Source of the DNA: Candidatus Bathyarchaeota archaeon | GTDB lineage: Archaea; Thermoproteota; Bathyarchaeia; Bathyarchaeales; Bathycorpusculaceae | Direction: 5' to 3' | NCBI GenBank assembly: GCA_003164295.1 | Contig: PLTA01000045.1 | Span: 41,162 to 96,183 of the forward strand | Length of the DNA: 55,022 bases | Shown here: positions 42,442-50,170 of the stretch, piece by piece | Layout: every line of letters begins with the position of its first letter | Position numbering within the stretch: the first letter of the stretch is position 1 | Made by a program: the position numbers and the translations under genes | Notes under the pieces: generated by a model | Seen by the model: only the letters and a program-made list of their open reading frames with translations | The model's database searches: none | What the model was told of the DNA's origin: nothing

Positions 42442-42770
42442 GTTATAGACACAATCTTCATCCGAGAATTAGTAAGGCTGAGTTTCAGGTTTTTGAAGAG
42501 TTAAGTAAACGCAATTTAACAACTGGCATGGTGACTCAGCAGCCTATTGTTTTGAAATCAACCATCCCTGACTTTTCATGGATAGAAAAACGCAAAGCAG
42601 TGTATCTCGACGGAGATGCTGTCCATAAAGTAGGTGACGAATGGGATCAAGAAGTTGTAACGCTTTTGGAAAAAAGACAGTGGCAGGTTCTTCGAATTTC
42701 CTATCATGCACCATTAACGCAGCAAAGATTAGGTGAAATTATCAAAGAGATTGAGGAGTTTGTTAATTAA
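42438..42770 (+). CDS. DUF559/Vsr-like PD-(D/E)XK nuclease
   Basis: The 110-aa protein has an N-terminal helix (ISKAEFQVFEELSKRN) and an IPDFSWIEKRKAVYLDGD core. The rest is a late helix-strand unit (WDQEVVTLLEKRQWQVLRISYH). This is the order of the DUF559/very-short-patch-repair endonuclease fold, with PDF supplying a catalytic Asp and the next strand carrying the second acidic residue (YLDGD). It could nick or cut DNA in repair or host attack. It overlaps the genes on both sides by four bases or less. Confidence 0.65.
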   Translation: MSYRHNLHPRISKAEFQVFEELSKRNLTTGMVTQQPIVLKSTIPDFSWIEKRKAVYLDGDAVHKVGDEWDQEVVTLLEKRQWQVLRISYHAPLTQQRLGEIIKEIEEFVN

Positions 42771-43471
42771 TGAATGTGGATTTAACTCTTAAGTGGCATG
42801 CGCCAGAGACTTTTCGTGCACAAAGCATAATCGGCACTTATGATTTAAAGGATGTAAAATTAGAGAAGCGTATCAGGTGTTCTTTGCCGATTGAAGGAGA
42901 TTGGTGGCAGGTCGGCGTTATTGTGGGTAAAAGCGGCAGCGGAAAATCAAGCGTAGCCAGGCAGATTCCTGAAACTGAATATTTCAAGGGCAAAGCCGTT
43001 TATGTTGATTTTAAGTATTCCGCGCCTGATTTTCCTGATGATTTCCCAGCGGATCTCAGTGTGAAGGAAGTTGGAGAGGCATTGTGCAGTAGTGGTTTTG
43101 CGGAACCTCCTGCATGGCTAAAAAGTTACAGCTGCCTCAGCACCGGGCAAAAGATGCGGGTAGACATTGCCAGGGCGCTATGTCTCCCAGAAAAAGTAGT
43201 TATTTTTGATGAATTTACCTCTGTCGTCGATCGAGAAGTTGCAAAAATTTCAGCCTTTGCCATATCACGCAATGTTCGACGCAATGTCGGACGACAATTT
43301 ATTGCAGTAACTTGCCATTTTGACGTTGTTGATTGGTTAGAACCAGATTGGACTTACAATATGGATACAAATGAGTTTGTAAAAAAAAACGAAATCACCC
43401 AACAATTGAGCTCACGGTTCATAAGTGCAATTTATCCATGTGGCAGGTCTTTCGGGAGCATCATTATTTGA
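42770..43471 (+). CDS. ABC-type ATPase domain, probably the N-terminal half of an ABC-GNAT protein
   Basis: The 233-aa ATPase has Walker A VGKSGSGKSS (about 51-59), an ABC signature LSTGQKMRVDIARAL and Walker B VVIFDEFTSVVD. A switch His is in VTCHFDVVDWL. No membrane domain is present, so it is not a transporter. In related phage and bacterial proteins this ATPase continues directly into a GNAT domain. Here the zero frame ends in a non-conserved tail (after about residue 203), while the -1 frame gives the expected linker. The switch point coincides with A9 at 43381. Confidence 0.8.
   Translation: MNVDLTLKWHAPETFRAQSIIGTYDLKDVKLEKRIRCSLPIEGDWWQVGVIVGKSGSGKSSVARQIPETEYFKGKAVYVDFKYSAPDFPDDFPADLSVKEVGEALCSSGFAEPPAWLKSYSCLSTGQKMRVDIARALCLPEKVVIFDEFTSVVDREVAKISAFAISRNVRRNVGRQFIAVTCHFDVVDWLEPDWTYNMDTNEFVKKNEITQQLSSRFISAIYPCGRSFGSIII
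43381..43390 (+). promoter_or_regulatory. Slippery A-run with an A AAA AAC heptamer
   Basis: Nine A residues are followed by C. In the ABC frame the last codons are AAA AAC preceded by A, the classical -1 slippery heptamer (X XXY YYZ). A -1 shift here enters the GNAT frame. That frame is closed by a TGA at 43372-43374, so the switch must happen between 43375 and about 43400. Confidence 0.55.
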
Positions 43472-43884
43472 ATACTGAATGTCTTGGCGCGGGCGTTCGC
43501 TCATATGTTGCGATGCTAGGAGAGAAACCTGTCGGATTTATCGCTGTAGCACACGTGCATATGTTAACAAGGTATTTCAGGGTTAGTCGATTAGTTGTTT
43601 TGCCTGATTACCAGGGCATCGGCGTCGGAAAACGTTTGCTAAATTTTGTTGCTGAGCTCTACACTTCACAGCTGCCAGAGATTCCTTTCTATCTCGTCAC
43701 AAGCAATCCTCAGCTGGTTCGCGGCAACTTAGATCATTGGCGTGTTAAACGTGTTGGCCACGGCTCAGCCGGAAGAAATGACAGCAGAATAAACCGTGAA
43801 ATTAGGAGTTCCAATTCTAAGCGGCGTCTCAGCGTGTCCTTACAGTATATTCCGAAAAGCAAAAGCGAGGGAGCAGTTAATTGA
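43438..43884 (+). CDS. GNAT-fold acyltransferase-like protein
   Basis: The 148-aa frame has the GNAT core: FREHHYLN near the start, VGFIAVAHV, and the acyl-CoA loop RLVVLPDYQGIGVGKRLLNFVAELY (Q-x-x-G-x-G/K). The set FRxHHYL...RLVVLPDYQG is typical of the ABC-linked GNAT group found in phages and mobile elements. ATG 43438 has no ribosome binding site. Upstream codons in this frame (TIELTVHKCNLS) look conserved with the fused form. The independent start is therefore doubtful, and the protein is probably made as a fusion with the ATPase. Confidence 0.75.
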   Translation: MWQVFREHHYLNTECLGAGVRSYVAMLGEKPVGFIAVAHVHMLTRYFRVSRLVVLPDYQGIGVGKRLLNFVAELYTSQLPEIPFYLVTSNPQLVRGNLDHWRVKRVGHGSAGRNDSRINREIRSSNSKRRLSVSLQYIPKSKSEGAVN

Positions 43885-44198
43885 GTGGGCGGAAGCCTAA
43901 TCGTGACAAGTTGACTATTATTTATGAGATTTTGGTTTGTTGCAGTTTTAAACCTATGAGGCCTTCTCATATTGCTCGGAAGGCTAAGGTTAACGTGTGC
44001 ACTATTCCTTTTTATTCGATGGTGCCGGGGTTGGTGTCTTCTGGTTTGATTGTTAAGTTGGAGCATGAGGGTAAAACTGTTTACTTAACTACTCCTAGCG
44101 GTCGTGATTGGGTCAGACAGTATGTTGATTTGTTGGTTAAAGTTACGCCTTGTTTAATTAATTCAGGAGAGGGGGCTATTTTAAGAAAAGGCAGCTAA
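43881..44198 (+). CDS. Winged-helix DNA-binding protein
   Basis: The 105-aa protein has a winged helix (DKLTIIYEILVCCSFKPMRPSHIARKAKVNVCTIPFYSMVPGLVSSGLI) with a wing (HEGKTVYLTTPSGRDW) and a C-terminal helix. It resembles the host protein at 4541 (HVMYKANVNC against HIARKAKVNV). Its TTG start overlaps the GNAT stop by four bases. It is the last gene of the left block, so it may act as the viral repressor or activator of that block. Confidence 0.7.
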   Translation: MSGRKPNRDKLTIIYEILVCCSFKPMRPSHIARKAKVNVCTIPFYSMVPGLVSSGLIVKLEHEGKTVYLTTPSGRDWVRQYVDLLVKVTPCLINSGEGAILRKGS

Positions 44199-44318
44199 TA
44201 AGGCTTGTTTTTTGTGGTTCTGTTAAGTTCTTAAGGGATGATCTTTTCCGTTAAGTTCAGTGGGATATTTCTCTCGGTTTTTTCTCCATGTTAACCATCG
44301 TGGGATAATTTAATTCTG

Positions 44319-44627
44319 TTAAGTCTTTTTTACGATTTCTTTCATTGGAATTTTATCGGTAATTCCACCGAAGAATTTTGCGAGGGCTCCACGATTAGCT
44401 AACCTAAATCTTGAATGGGCAATCATTAATGCAGTGTAAAGTTTAGACTCTATAAGGAATATTTCGCTCGTTTCCTCTGCATTATTTGATTGAAATAAAA
44501 GTTGGTCAAGGTTAAAACGTGCCTCAATAACGGTTACGCCATCGCCATCAATAGATTCATTTTCAATTTTAGAGATAAGTTCATTCCACGTATTTTTGAA
44601 CTTCTCAAACTCTGTCTGTTTTGACAT
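44319..44627 (-). CDS. Hypothetical helical protein on the opposite strand
   Basis: The 102-aa protein is predicted all-helical (MSKQTEFEKFKNTWNELISKIENES..., ARFNLDQLLFQSNNAEETSEIF..., LANRGALAKFFGGI). It starts at ATG 44627, six bases inside a GTG alternative. It is the first minus-strand gene of the provirus and probably an accessory cargo gene. I do not recognise the family. Confidence 0.45.
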   Translation of the reverse strand: MSKQTEFEKFKNTWNELISKIENESIDGDGVTVIEARFNLDQLLFQSNNAEETSEIFLIESKLYTALMIAHSRFRLANRGALAKFFGGITDKIPMKEIVKKT

Positions 44628-44683
44628 AAACACTACTTACAAGTTATTCAGTTATTACTTTTTTCTTTTCAGGTTGATTAGAG

Positions 44684-44770
44684 TTGAGCTACCGAGAACG
44701 AAGGCAACGCAGTTATGGCAGTTGGATTAAGGTTCATGTGAAGTCTCTATCGGATAAGGGGGTCATGTGA
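44684..44770 (+). CDS. Doubtful 28-aa reading frame
   Basis: TTG 44684 reads MSYRERRQRSYGSWIKV... to a stop at 44770. It is short, basic, and lacks a convincing ribosome binding site. The rest of the 44628-44934 spacer shows no gene. Confidence 0.2.
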   Translation: MSYRERRQRSYGSWIKVHVKSLSDKGVM

Positions 44771-44934
44771 AATTCCAGCGGATATAATCAAGGGTTAATT
44801 TCTACTATTTCTTGATTTTTAACTCTTGCCACTTCTTCATAAGTACCACTTCTAAAACTGAAAACAACAATAACTTTTCTCTTATTTCAAATTCATTAGT
44901 TTTATTAAGAGAATTTTCCAGAAGAGGTAAGTGA

Positions 44935-45198
44935 TTGGTATTGAATTATCATAAAATGAGAGCATTTACTAATCGAAATGGGGTTTCATTAATTATCCTT
45001 TTAGTTGGAGTTATACTTATTATCGTGAGTTCTATATTTTCCATTGTTTGTGCTGCATTGCTGTTTTCAAGCACATATTCAGAATCTGTTGTTCTCTTCG
45101 ATATAATTGATGGTGGAATGATATTTAGCTTCATGGGGCTTGGTTTAATTTTTTTCAGTAATCTTATTTTAATGGTTGTAAAAATCAGGAAATGCTGA
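44935..45198 (+). CDS. Small two-helix membrane protein
   Basis: The 87-aa protein has two clear membrane helices: SLIILLVGVILIIVSSIFSIVCAALLF (about 18-44) and IFSFMGLGLIFFSNLILMVV (about 62-82). A short outer loop separates them. GAGGTAAG precedes the start; TTG 44935 and ATG 44956 are both possible. It overlaps the convergent gene at 45169 by 30 bases. A holin-like or superinfection-related role is conceivable but unsupported. Confidence 0.5.
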   Translation: MVLNYHKMRAFTNRNGVSLIILLVGVILIIVSSIFSIVCAALLFSSTYSESVVLFDIIDGGMIFSFMGLGLIFFSNLILMVVKIRKC

Positions 45199-46098
45199 TT
45201 TTGCTATTTTTTTACTTTTTTCATCTTGGTAAATCCATATAGTGCCAAAAATGCTAACAATTGCTACGAGTATTACACCTACAATTGCTATAAGTTCACC
45301 AAAGAGTATTTGTAAATCTGCCTCAGAAACGGGATTGCCTCTGGGAAAAATTATATTTTGATTTAGATTTTCAGTTGAATTTGTGCTATTTTCAAAAATG
45401 GAATAATGATTAACATAATTTGGGTTAAGCAAAACGCCTGGGTTATCTTTACTAGGATATTTGAAAATTGTTTGTACCGCTGTACTGTTAATAATTGCGG
45501 TTGGCGAATAAGTGGTTATTCCTCCATTTATCGTAGCAACTACTTGTCCTTTTGGGGTATCCATGTAACATCCGATTAGCACAGTTGTTTGATTCTCCAT
45601 GATAACTTGGAGAACAGGGATTACATTTGGTATTGAATTTTTACTTACGTCTGCTAAAACTTCAAAAGCATAGGTATTATAGTTTCTATCCCACTTCAAG
45701 TTAGGATTAATAATTTGCCATTCATTATTATTTGCAATTTCGGCAATTATAGCACCATTTGCATTTTCTATTTTTGCTGACACCACAAGTTGATTATTGG
45801 ATAAATTAATTTGGAATGGGTAGCTTACGTTAAAGGCGTTAATATAATTCGCCAAATTAATTCCTTTGGATAACTGTTCTCGGCTAACATCCACGATATT
45901 TGTTGCAAAAATGATGTGGAATATATCTGTTGTATTACTCACAGTTGAGGTAACTATCTTGCCACCATCGGTAAAAATAGCATTCTGTCTTTCTGCTTTT
46001 GCATCTCCATACAAATTATTCCCGTATAATCCAAGAAATGCACCGATGATTACTAACAGAACTACAACGAATATTCTTACTATAATCCTCTTACGCAT
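45169..46098 (-). CDS. Membrane-anchored extracellular hypothetical protein
   Basis: The 309-aa protein has an N-terminal membrane helix (IIVRIFVVVLLVIIGAFLGLYG, about 5-26) and an extracellular domain of about 230 residues. That domain is rich in Asn, Thr and Ile with glycosylation sequons (VSNTT, ENQTT, INSTA). A C-terminal helix follows (ELIAIVGVILVAIVSIFGTIWIY) before a short basic tail. The ectodomain is probably beta-rich. The function is unknown. It lies next to a transposase relic, which suggests it arrived as cargo. Confidence 0.55.
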   Translation of the reverse strand: MRKRIIVRIFVVVLLVIIGAFLGLYGNNLYGDAKAERQNAIFTDGGKIVTSTVSNTTDIFHIIFATNIVDVSREQLSKGINLANYINAFNVSYPFQINLSNNQLVVSAKIENANGAIIAEIANNNEWQIINPNLKWDRNYNTYAFEVLADVSKNSIPNVIPVLQVIMENQTTVLIGCYMDTPKGQVVATINGGITTYSPTAIINSTAVQTIFKYPSKDNPGVLLNPNYVNHYSIFENSTNSTENLNQNIIFPRGNPVSEADLQILFGELIAIVGVILVAIVSIFGTIWIYQDEKSKKIAKSAFPDFYNH

Positions 46099-46104
46099 GT
46101 TTTC

Positions 46105-46310
46105 TTAATGGTTCCAATAAGGCAATATAATTTGCGGTTGTTGTTGTTTCTGGCTTGCATTTTGTATTAACGTTTTCCATTTATTTTGTCCTTCAATCTG
46201 TATTTCGCATGCTTCGCTTGGAGTTTTACCGTCTAATGTTTCATGTGGTCTAATGTAGTTGTGAAATAATTGGTAGCCTTGTAGGATTTCAGTGTCTTTG
46301 GTTTTTTATT
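46105..46310 (-). pseudogene. C-terminal relic of a DDE transposase
   Basis: The minus strand reads ILQGYQLFHNYIRPHETLDGKTPSEA, then IEGQNKWKTLIQNAS, and stops at 46105. 'FHNY.RPHE.L.GKTPAEA' is the standard end of integrase-fold (rve/DDE) transposases of insertion sequences such as IS6/IS481-like groups. The catalytic part is missing on the upstream side. It marks a past insertion between the left block and the packaging block of the provirus. Confidence 0.7.
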
Positions 46311-46324
46311 CCGTAGTGTAACTC

Positions 46325-46330
46325 TTTATA
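46325..46330 (+). promoter_or_regulatory. Candidate TATA box of the packaging block
   Basis: TTTATA within CTCTTTATAAGAATAG. Between it and the first gene lie paired AGTTAACT strings (46371-46398) and a GCCCTT/AAGGGC hairpin (46423-46438) that may serve as operator. Confidence 0.35.
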
Positions 46331-46467
46331 AGAATAGAGAGCTGATTTGCTATTTAGCTATCTCTCGCAGAGTTAACTATATCTGCATAAGTTAACTGGC
46401 TTTCGAACTAACGCCCGGTCTAGCCCTTAGCCAAGGGCCGTTGAAAAAGATTCTGGAGTGTATTATT

Positions 46468-46770
46468 GTGGTACATCGAAAAACTCCTAGAGGAGTCGCT
46501 GAAAACTTCATCCGGTATACAGCTCGGTTTGACCATTTAAAGAAAGAAAGAATTAACAATGTAACTGAAGGTGAAGTTTTAGCTAAACTTGCTAGTGATT
46601 TTCCGGAAGATCCGCCTACTTCAGCGGTTTTTCCTGAAGGCTTCATTGCCATTCGCGGCTTAGTTTTAGAGGATACACGCGGGGAAGGCGCACTAGAACT
46701 TGAAGCCAAGCCCGAGCAAGAGACTATTGAAGACTTAATGAGAGCTCAGAGAGAAGGTGCACTACAGTAA
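46468..46770 (+). CDS. Hypothetical protein, first gene of the packaging block
   Basis: The 100-aa protein (start GTG 46468 behind CTGGAG; TTG 46441 is a longer option) reads MVHRKTPRGVAENFIRYTARFDHLKKER.... It has a small alpha/beta middle (FPEGFIAIRGLVLED) and an acidic helical end. No family is recognised. It overlaps the next gene by one base. Confidence 0.5.
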   Translation: MVHRKTPRGVAENFIRYTARFDHLKKERINNVTEGEVLAKLASDFPEDPPTSAVFPEGFIAIRGLVLEDTRGEGALELEAKPEQETIEDLMRAQREGALQ

Positions 46771-47006
46771 TGCCAACAGTTCAAGAACGCCTCGCTACAA
46801 TTGAGACCAAGCAGGACTACATCATCAAACAACTTGACACTATTGTTACTAATCATTTGCCTCATATTTACAAGCGCCTTGAGCAATTGGAAAACTGCAA
46901 AGCTGTTGATGGAAGCTGGATCCGCTTCGTGAAGCCTGTGGCGATTTCTCTTATAAGTTCTGCGTTAAGCATTGGCTTGACGTATTATTTTCTCAAAATC
47001 TGCTAA
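46770..47006 (+). CDS. XhlA-like coiled-coil membrane protein
   Basis: The 78-aa protein has an N-terminal coiled coil (VQERLATIETKQDYIIKQLDTIVTNHLPHIYKRLEQLE) and one C-terminal membrane helix (VAISLISSALSIGLTYYFL). This resembles hemolysin XhlA and related phage proteins of the lysis/membrane class. Its place just before the terminase genes is a common phage arrangement. It is held in the cytoplasmic membrane with the coiled coil probably inside. Confidence 0.6.
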   Translation: MPTVQERLATIETKQDYIIKQLDTIVTNHLPHIYKRLEQLENCKAVDGSWIRFVKPVAISLISSALSIGLTYYFLKIC

Positions 47007-47036
47007 ACGAAATTTTATGGTTAAGGATGGAAAAGT

Positions 47037-47174
47037 ATGGATTTCAAAAAAGAATTGCAAGAGGTTCTAAACGATATCGCTGATTTGCCTTTAGATATGC
47101 AGGATATTGTTGCAGAGGATATTGTGGAGTCTGCAAAGAATCGTATCGCAACCATAAAGCAAATTGTTAGATGA
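47037..47174 (+). CDS. Small helical protein before a winged-helix gene (viral copy)
   Basis: The 45-aa frame reads MDFKKELQEVLNDIADLPL... and contains DIVAEDIVESAKNRIATI. The pattern matches the host 59-aa protein at 4272 (LREILLDDMVTAFENRLNVL) in both spacing and gene position: each lies directly upstream of a winged-helix regulator. It overlaps that next gene by about 11 bases. Function unknown, perhaps a partner of the regulator. Confidence 0.5.
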   Translation: MDFKKELQEVLNDIADLPLDMQDIVAEDIVESAKNRIATIKQIVR

Positions 47175-47619
47175 ACAAGTTGAATTCCAAAAAAAATTAT
47201 CGATGGCTATGGCTATGTTGGATGGTGAACAAGAGTTGAAGCGTTCGCAGGCTGAAATGATTTATGACGTTCTTGATATGCTACGTTATCAGAGATCAGC
47301 AAAAATAACTCATATAATGTACAAAGTTAACATTAACTGCCTTATCCTACGTGAGCTTCTGGGAACTTTGCAGCGCCATGGCTATGTGAAAGTGGAATCT
47401 CGAATTATTCACCCATTGAGCAAAAATAAGCCACGTGGCACCAAGCATCTGAACCTATCTCAGTATTCGTTAACTGTTGAAGGTTTAGAATTTTGCAAAA
47501 CTCTTCAAACAACAATGAATGCATTAAATAACTTGATAGAAACATGCGAGCGGGAAAGATACATTGCCGATGCCGAGAAAATGAAAACCTCTACAAACCC
47601 ACCCTTAATGGAAGATTGA
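47164..47619 (+). CDS. Winged-helix protein, viral relative of the host regulator
   Basis: The 151-aa protein has an N-terminal helical part and a winged helix. The key region, SAKITHIMYKVNINCLILRELLGTL (about 40-65), closely parallels LKLTHVMYKANVNCSVLKEYLDFL in the host protein at 4541. A wing (VKVESRIIHPLSKNKPRGTKHLNLSQYSLT) and a C-terminal helix follow. TTG 47164 gives an overlap with the small upstream gene; ATG 47203 is the alternative. The position before the terminase suggests control of late genes. Confidence 0.7.
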   Translation: MLDEQVEFQKKLSMAMAMLDGEQELKRSQAEMIYDVLDMLRYQRSAKITHIMYKVNINCLILRELLGTLQRHGYVKVESRIIHPLSKNKPRGTKHLNLSQYSLTVEGLEFCKTLQTTMNALNNLIETCERERYIADAEKMKTSTNPPLMED

Positions 47620-47623
47620 AGTC

Positions 47624-48205
47624 ATGTCCGATCCGGCTGTTGTTGAAGGCGACCGTATAGCAAAGTTACTTGAAGCCTTAGGAAAACAAACGTCTGTAGA
47701 ACCTGTAGTTGAAATTGCAGAGGAGCCTGCTTTTGAGTTAGAGCCGGAATTTTCTGAAGCTGAGCTTGAGCGTGTTTTGCGTCGCGTATTTGTCTTTGAA
47801 CGTCGGGGTCGTGGCGATACTGTTGAGGAAATTTGCACCTTTTTGCACTCTAAGGGGTACCCTGCAAGTCGACGAACGGTTTTTTATGATTTGCGCAGTG
47901 ACGAAGTTTACTCGCTTTTTGAAGAGCTTGTTCGCGTGCAACTGAGAGATATTGCTGTGCTCAAAAGCTATGCGTTGAAGGATACGGAAGCGCCTGATTT
48001 GAAAGCGTTCACTGCCGTCATTACTGAAAGAGGCAGAACGATTAGTTATTTGAAACCAAAATTGGAGCCAACTGTTAAGGTGGATGTAAATGTCAATCAG
48101 CAAACCCGAATTGAACAGACAACTAACATACTTGCCGAATACGACGCAATCATTCAAGCCGAAGTTGCAGCTCAAACGAGAAATATTCAAGAGAACAATC
48201 CTTGA
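47624..48205 (+). CDS. Probable terminase small subunit
   Basis: The 193-aa protein precedes and overlaps the large terminase gene. An acidic N-terminus (about 1-45) is followed by a helix-turn-helix-like region (VEEICTFLHSKGYPASRRTVFYDLRSDEVY, about 66-95). A long helical region and an Asn/Gln-rich end come next. The order fits small terminases that recognise viral DNA. The identification rests on position and the DNA-binding-like segment, as small terminases are poorly conserved. Confidence 0.6.
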   Translation: MSDPAVVEGDRIAKLLEALGKQTSVEPVVEIAEEPAFELEPEFSEAELERVLRRVFVFERRGRGDTVEEICTFLHSKGYPASRRTVFYDLRSDEVYSLFEELVRVQLRDIAVLKSYALKDTEAPDLKAFTAVITERGRTISYLKPKLEPTVKVDVNVNQQTRIEQTTNILAEYDAIIQAEVAAQTRNIQENNP

Positions 48206-49445
48206 AAATCCATATATAAAACAGAAACCAACACCCAAACAAACCCTTTTTTTGCTCCAAGATGCAATTGAAGTCTTATTTGGCGGTGCAGCTGGTCCCG
48301 GTAAGAGCTCAGCGCTTTTAATGGCTGCCCTGCAGTATGTGGAGATCCCGCATTATAGCGCTTTGATTCTTAGGAGAACTTATCGAGATCTAGCTCTTCC
48401 TGGAGCGTTGATGGATCGCAGCAAAGAATGGCTTATGGATTCGGATGCACGTTGGAATGAAATCCAGCATTGTTGGACTTTTCCATCGGGCGCCAAATTA
48501 CAAATGGGTTACCTTGAATCTGAAACAGATAAATATCGTTATCAAGGAGCCGAATTTATCGGAATATTTCCCGATGAAGAAACACAGTTTACAGAAACTC
48601 AATATACTTATTTGGCCAGTCGTCTTCGGCGGCCAGAAGGTTTTCCAGTTCCTTTACGGCTTTGGGGAGCTTCTAACCCTGGCGGTCTTGGGCATGCTTG
48701 GGTTAAGCAACGCTTTATTGTTGAAGGCGAAAAATACAGTCGGGTCTTTATTCCTGCAAAATTGCAGGATAACCCACATATTGACCAAGTTACCTATACA
48801 AAAAACCTTCAAAAATTAGACGCAACAACTCGTAAGCAGCTTCTCGAGGGCAGTTGGGACGCAGTTGCAGGTAAAATGTTTAATCGTACATGGTTTAAAA
48901 TTATTGAGAAATCTCAAGTGCCAAGTGAGATTTTTAAGGTGCGGTATTGGGATTTAGCAAGCACTGAACCTGCGAAAGGAAAGGATCCTGATTGGAGTGC
49001 TGGCGCAAAAATCGGAATCTTAAACGGTCAATATTACATTTTTGATTTGCAGCATTTTCAAAAGACGCCAAAGGGTACAGCTGATAAAATAAGAGATATT
49101 GCAGTCCTTGATGGTCGTGAGCAAGAGATTTGGATGGAAGAAGAAGGCGGATCCAGCGGCAAAATTGCAGCTGATTATTATGCCCGTGAAATCTTGCCCG
49201 GTTATATGTTTAGAAGTGAACGCCCCACCGGGAGTAAAGAAGTGAGAGCAGGACCTTTCAGTACTGCAGCTGAAAACGGCAATGTGTTTTTGGTGCGTGG
49301 CGATTGGATTAATGCTTTCTTAAATGAAGCTGAAGCATTCCCAGAAGGCGAACATGACGATCAAATTGACGCGTGCAGCGGCGCCGTAAACATTTTGAAT
49401 TCAAGTGCTCCTCCCGGTAAGGGTGTTGGCTTCATAAAACATTGA
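48090..49445 (+). CDS. Terminase large subunit
   Basis: The 451-aa packaging motor has an N-terminal ATPase with Walker A FGGAAGPGKSSAL (about 64-76), Walker B IGIFPDEETQ, and a coupling motif region in LWGASNPGG. A C-terminal RNase-H-like nuclease follows, with acidic residues in VRYWDLASTE, WMEEEGG and HDDQIDACSGA. This defines a head-tail (Caudoviricetes-type) virus. ATG 48090 follows AAGGTGG and overlaps the small subunit by 116 bases. The nuclease residues appear intact. The length is typical. Confidence 0.92.
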   Translation: MSISKPELNRQLTYLPNTTQSFKPKLQLKREIFKRTILENPYIKQKPTPKQTLFLLQDAIEVLFGGAAGPGKSSALLMAALQYVEIPHYSALILRRTYRDLALPGALMDRSKEWLMDSDARWNEIQHCWTFPSGAKLQMGYLESETDKYRYQGAEFIGIFPDEETQFTETQYTYLASRLRRPEGFPVPLRLWGASNPGGLGHAWVKQRFIVEGEKYSRVFIPAKLQDNPHIDQVTYTKNLQKLDATTRKQLLEGSWDAVAGKMFNRTWFKIIEKSQVPSEIFKVRYWDLASTEPAKGKDPDWSAGAKIGILNGQYYIFDLQHFQKTPKGTADKIRDIAVLDGREQEIWMEEEGGSSGKIAADYYAREILPGYMFRSERPTGSKEVRAGPFSTAAENGNVFLVRGDWINAFLNEAEAFPEGEHDDQIDACSGAVNILNSSAPPGKGVGFIKH

Positions 49446-49499
49446 CAACCAAAATTTTTGGAATAACCTTTTATCGCCAATTCCAACTTAAAAGTAATC

Positions 49500-50093
49500 A
49501 TGGGCAGAACAAGCAAGGGTTTGGCATTAATTATTATTTTAATCGTGGCTGTCTCAAGTCTCTTAATTGTGCAACCAGCTAAAGCACAAGTTGAAAATGT
49601 TAGCACTTCTTGTTCCATATCTATCCAACCGCATAATCCCGTAGAAGGACAACCTATCACTGTACTACTACAAATACAACCCGCTCCACCAGCAGGAGAG
49701 ATTTTTAGTAACCTTATAGTTATGGTGATTTCTCCATATGCAGGCGGTGTCGTACAGAATGGTCAATGGCATCAAGATGGTATCTTCACTGATTCAAATG
49801 GCACAGCAAATGTAACTTTTAATCTACCAACTTCTATTGGATATTGGAATGCAGAAGTTATTTTTAAGGGTCAATATTTTGCTAACAATACAGTATATTA
49901 TCAGTCAGGAGATTGGCAAATATGTTTCCCAATCTCTTCTCCTCAAACACCAACAACTATAACTACAGAAAGTCCAATTCCCACGCCAATCATTCCAGAG
50001 TTTTCAATTTTGGCAGTTATACCATTAATTCTCTTTACTCTCTCTTTCGTTGCGTTATTTAGGCGTCGGAAAATAACTAACTTGGAGCAATGA
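49500..50093 (+). CDS. Secreted protein with a PEF-type C-terminal anchor (1)
   Basis: The 197-aa protein has a signal peptide (GLALIIILIVAVSSLLIVQPAKAQ, about 6-29) and one Ig-like beta domain. That domain starts CSISIQPHNPVEGQPITVLLQIQP and ends FNLPTSIGYWNAEVIFKGQYF. A Thr/Pro spacer and a C-terminal PEFSILAVIPLILFTLSFVALFRRRK segment complete it. This tripartite tail (PEF, membrane helix, basic cluster) matches archaeal PEF-CTERM-like sorting signals. It is inserted between terminase and portal genes, so it is a surface protein carried by the provirus. Confidence 0.65.
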   Translation: MGRTSKGLALIIILIVAVSSLLIVQPAKAQVENVSTSCSISIQPHNPVEGQPITVLLQIQPAPPAGEIFSNLIVMVISPYAGGVVQNGQWHQDGIFTDSNGTANVTFNLPTSIGYWNAEVIFKGQYFANNTVYYQSGDWQICFPISSPQTPTTITTESPIPTPIIPEFSILAVIPLILFTLSFVALFRRRKITNLEQ

Positions 50094-50170
50094 CCTTTTC
50101 CCACGGCAAACGATGGCAAAAAAGCAAAAGGGCAAAAATTTAAAAGTAAATTGGGGCTAACTTGGAAAGC

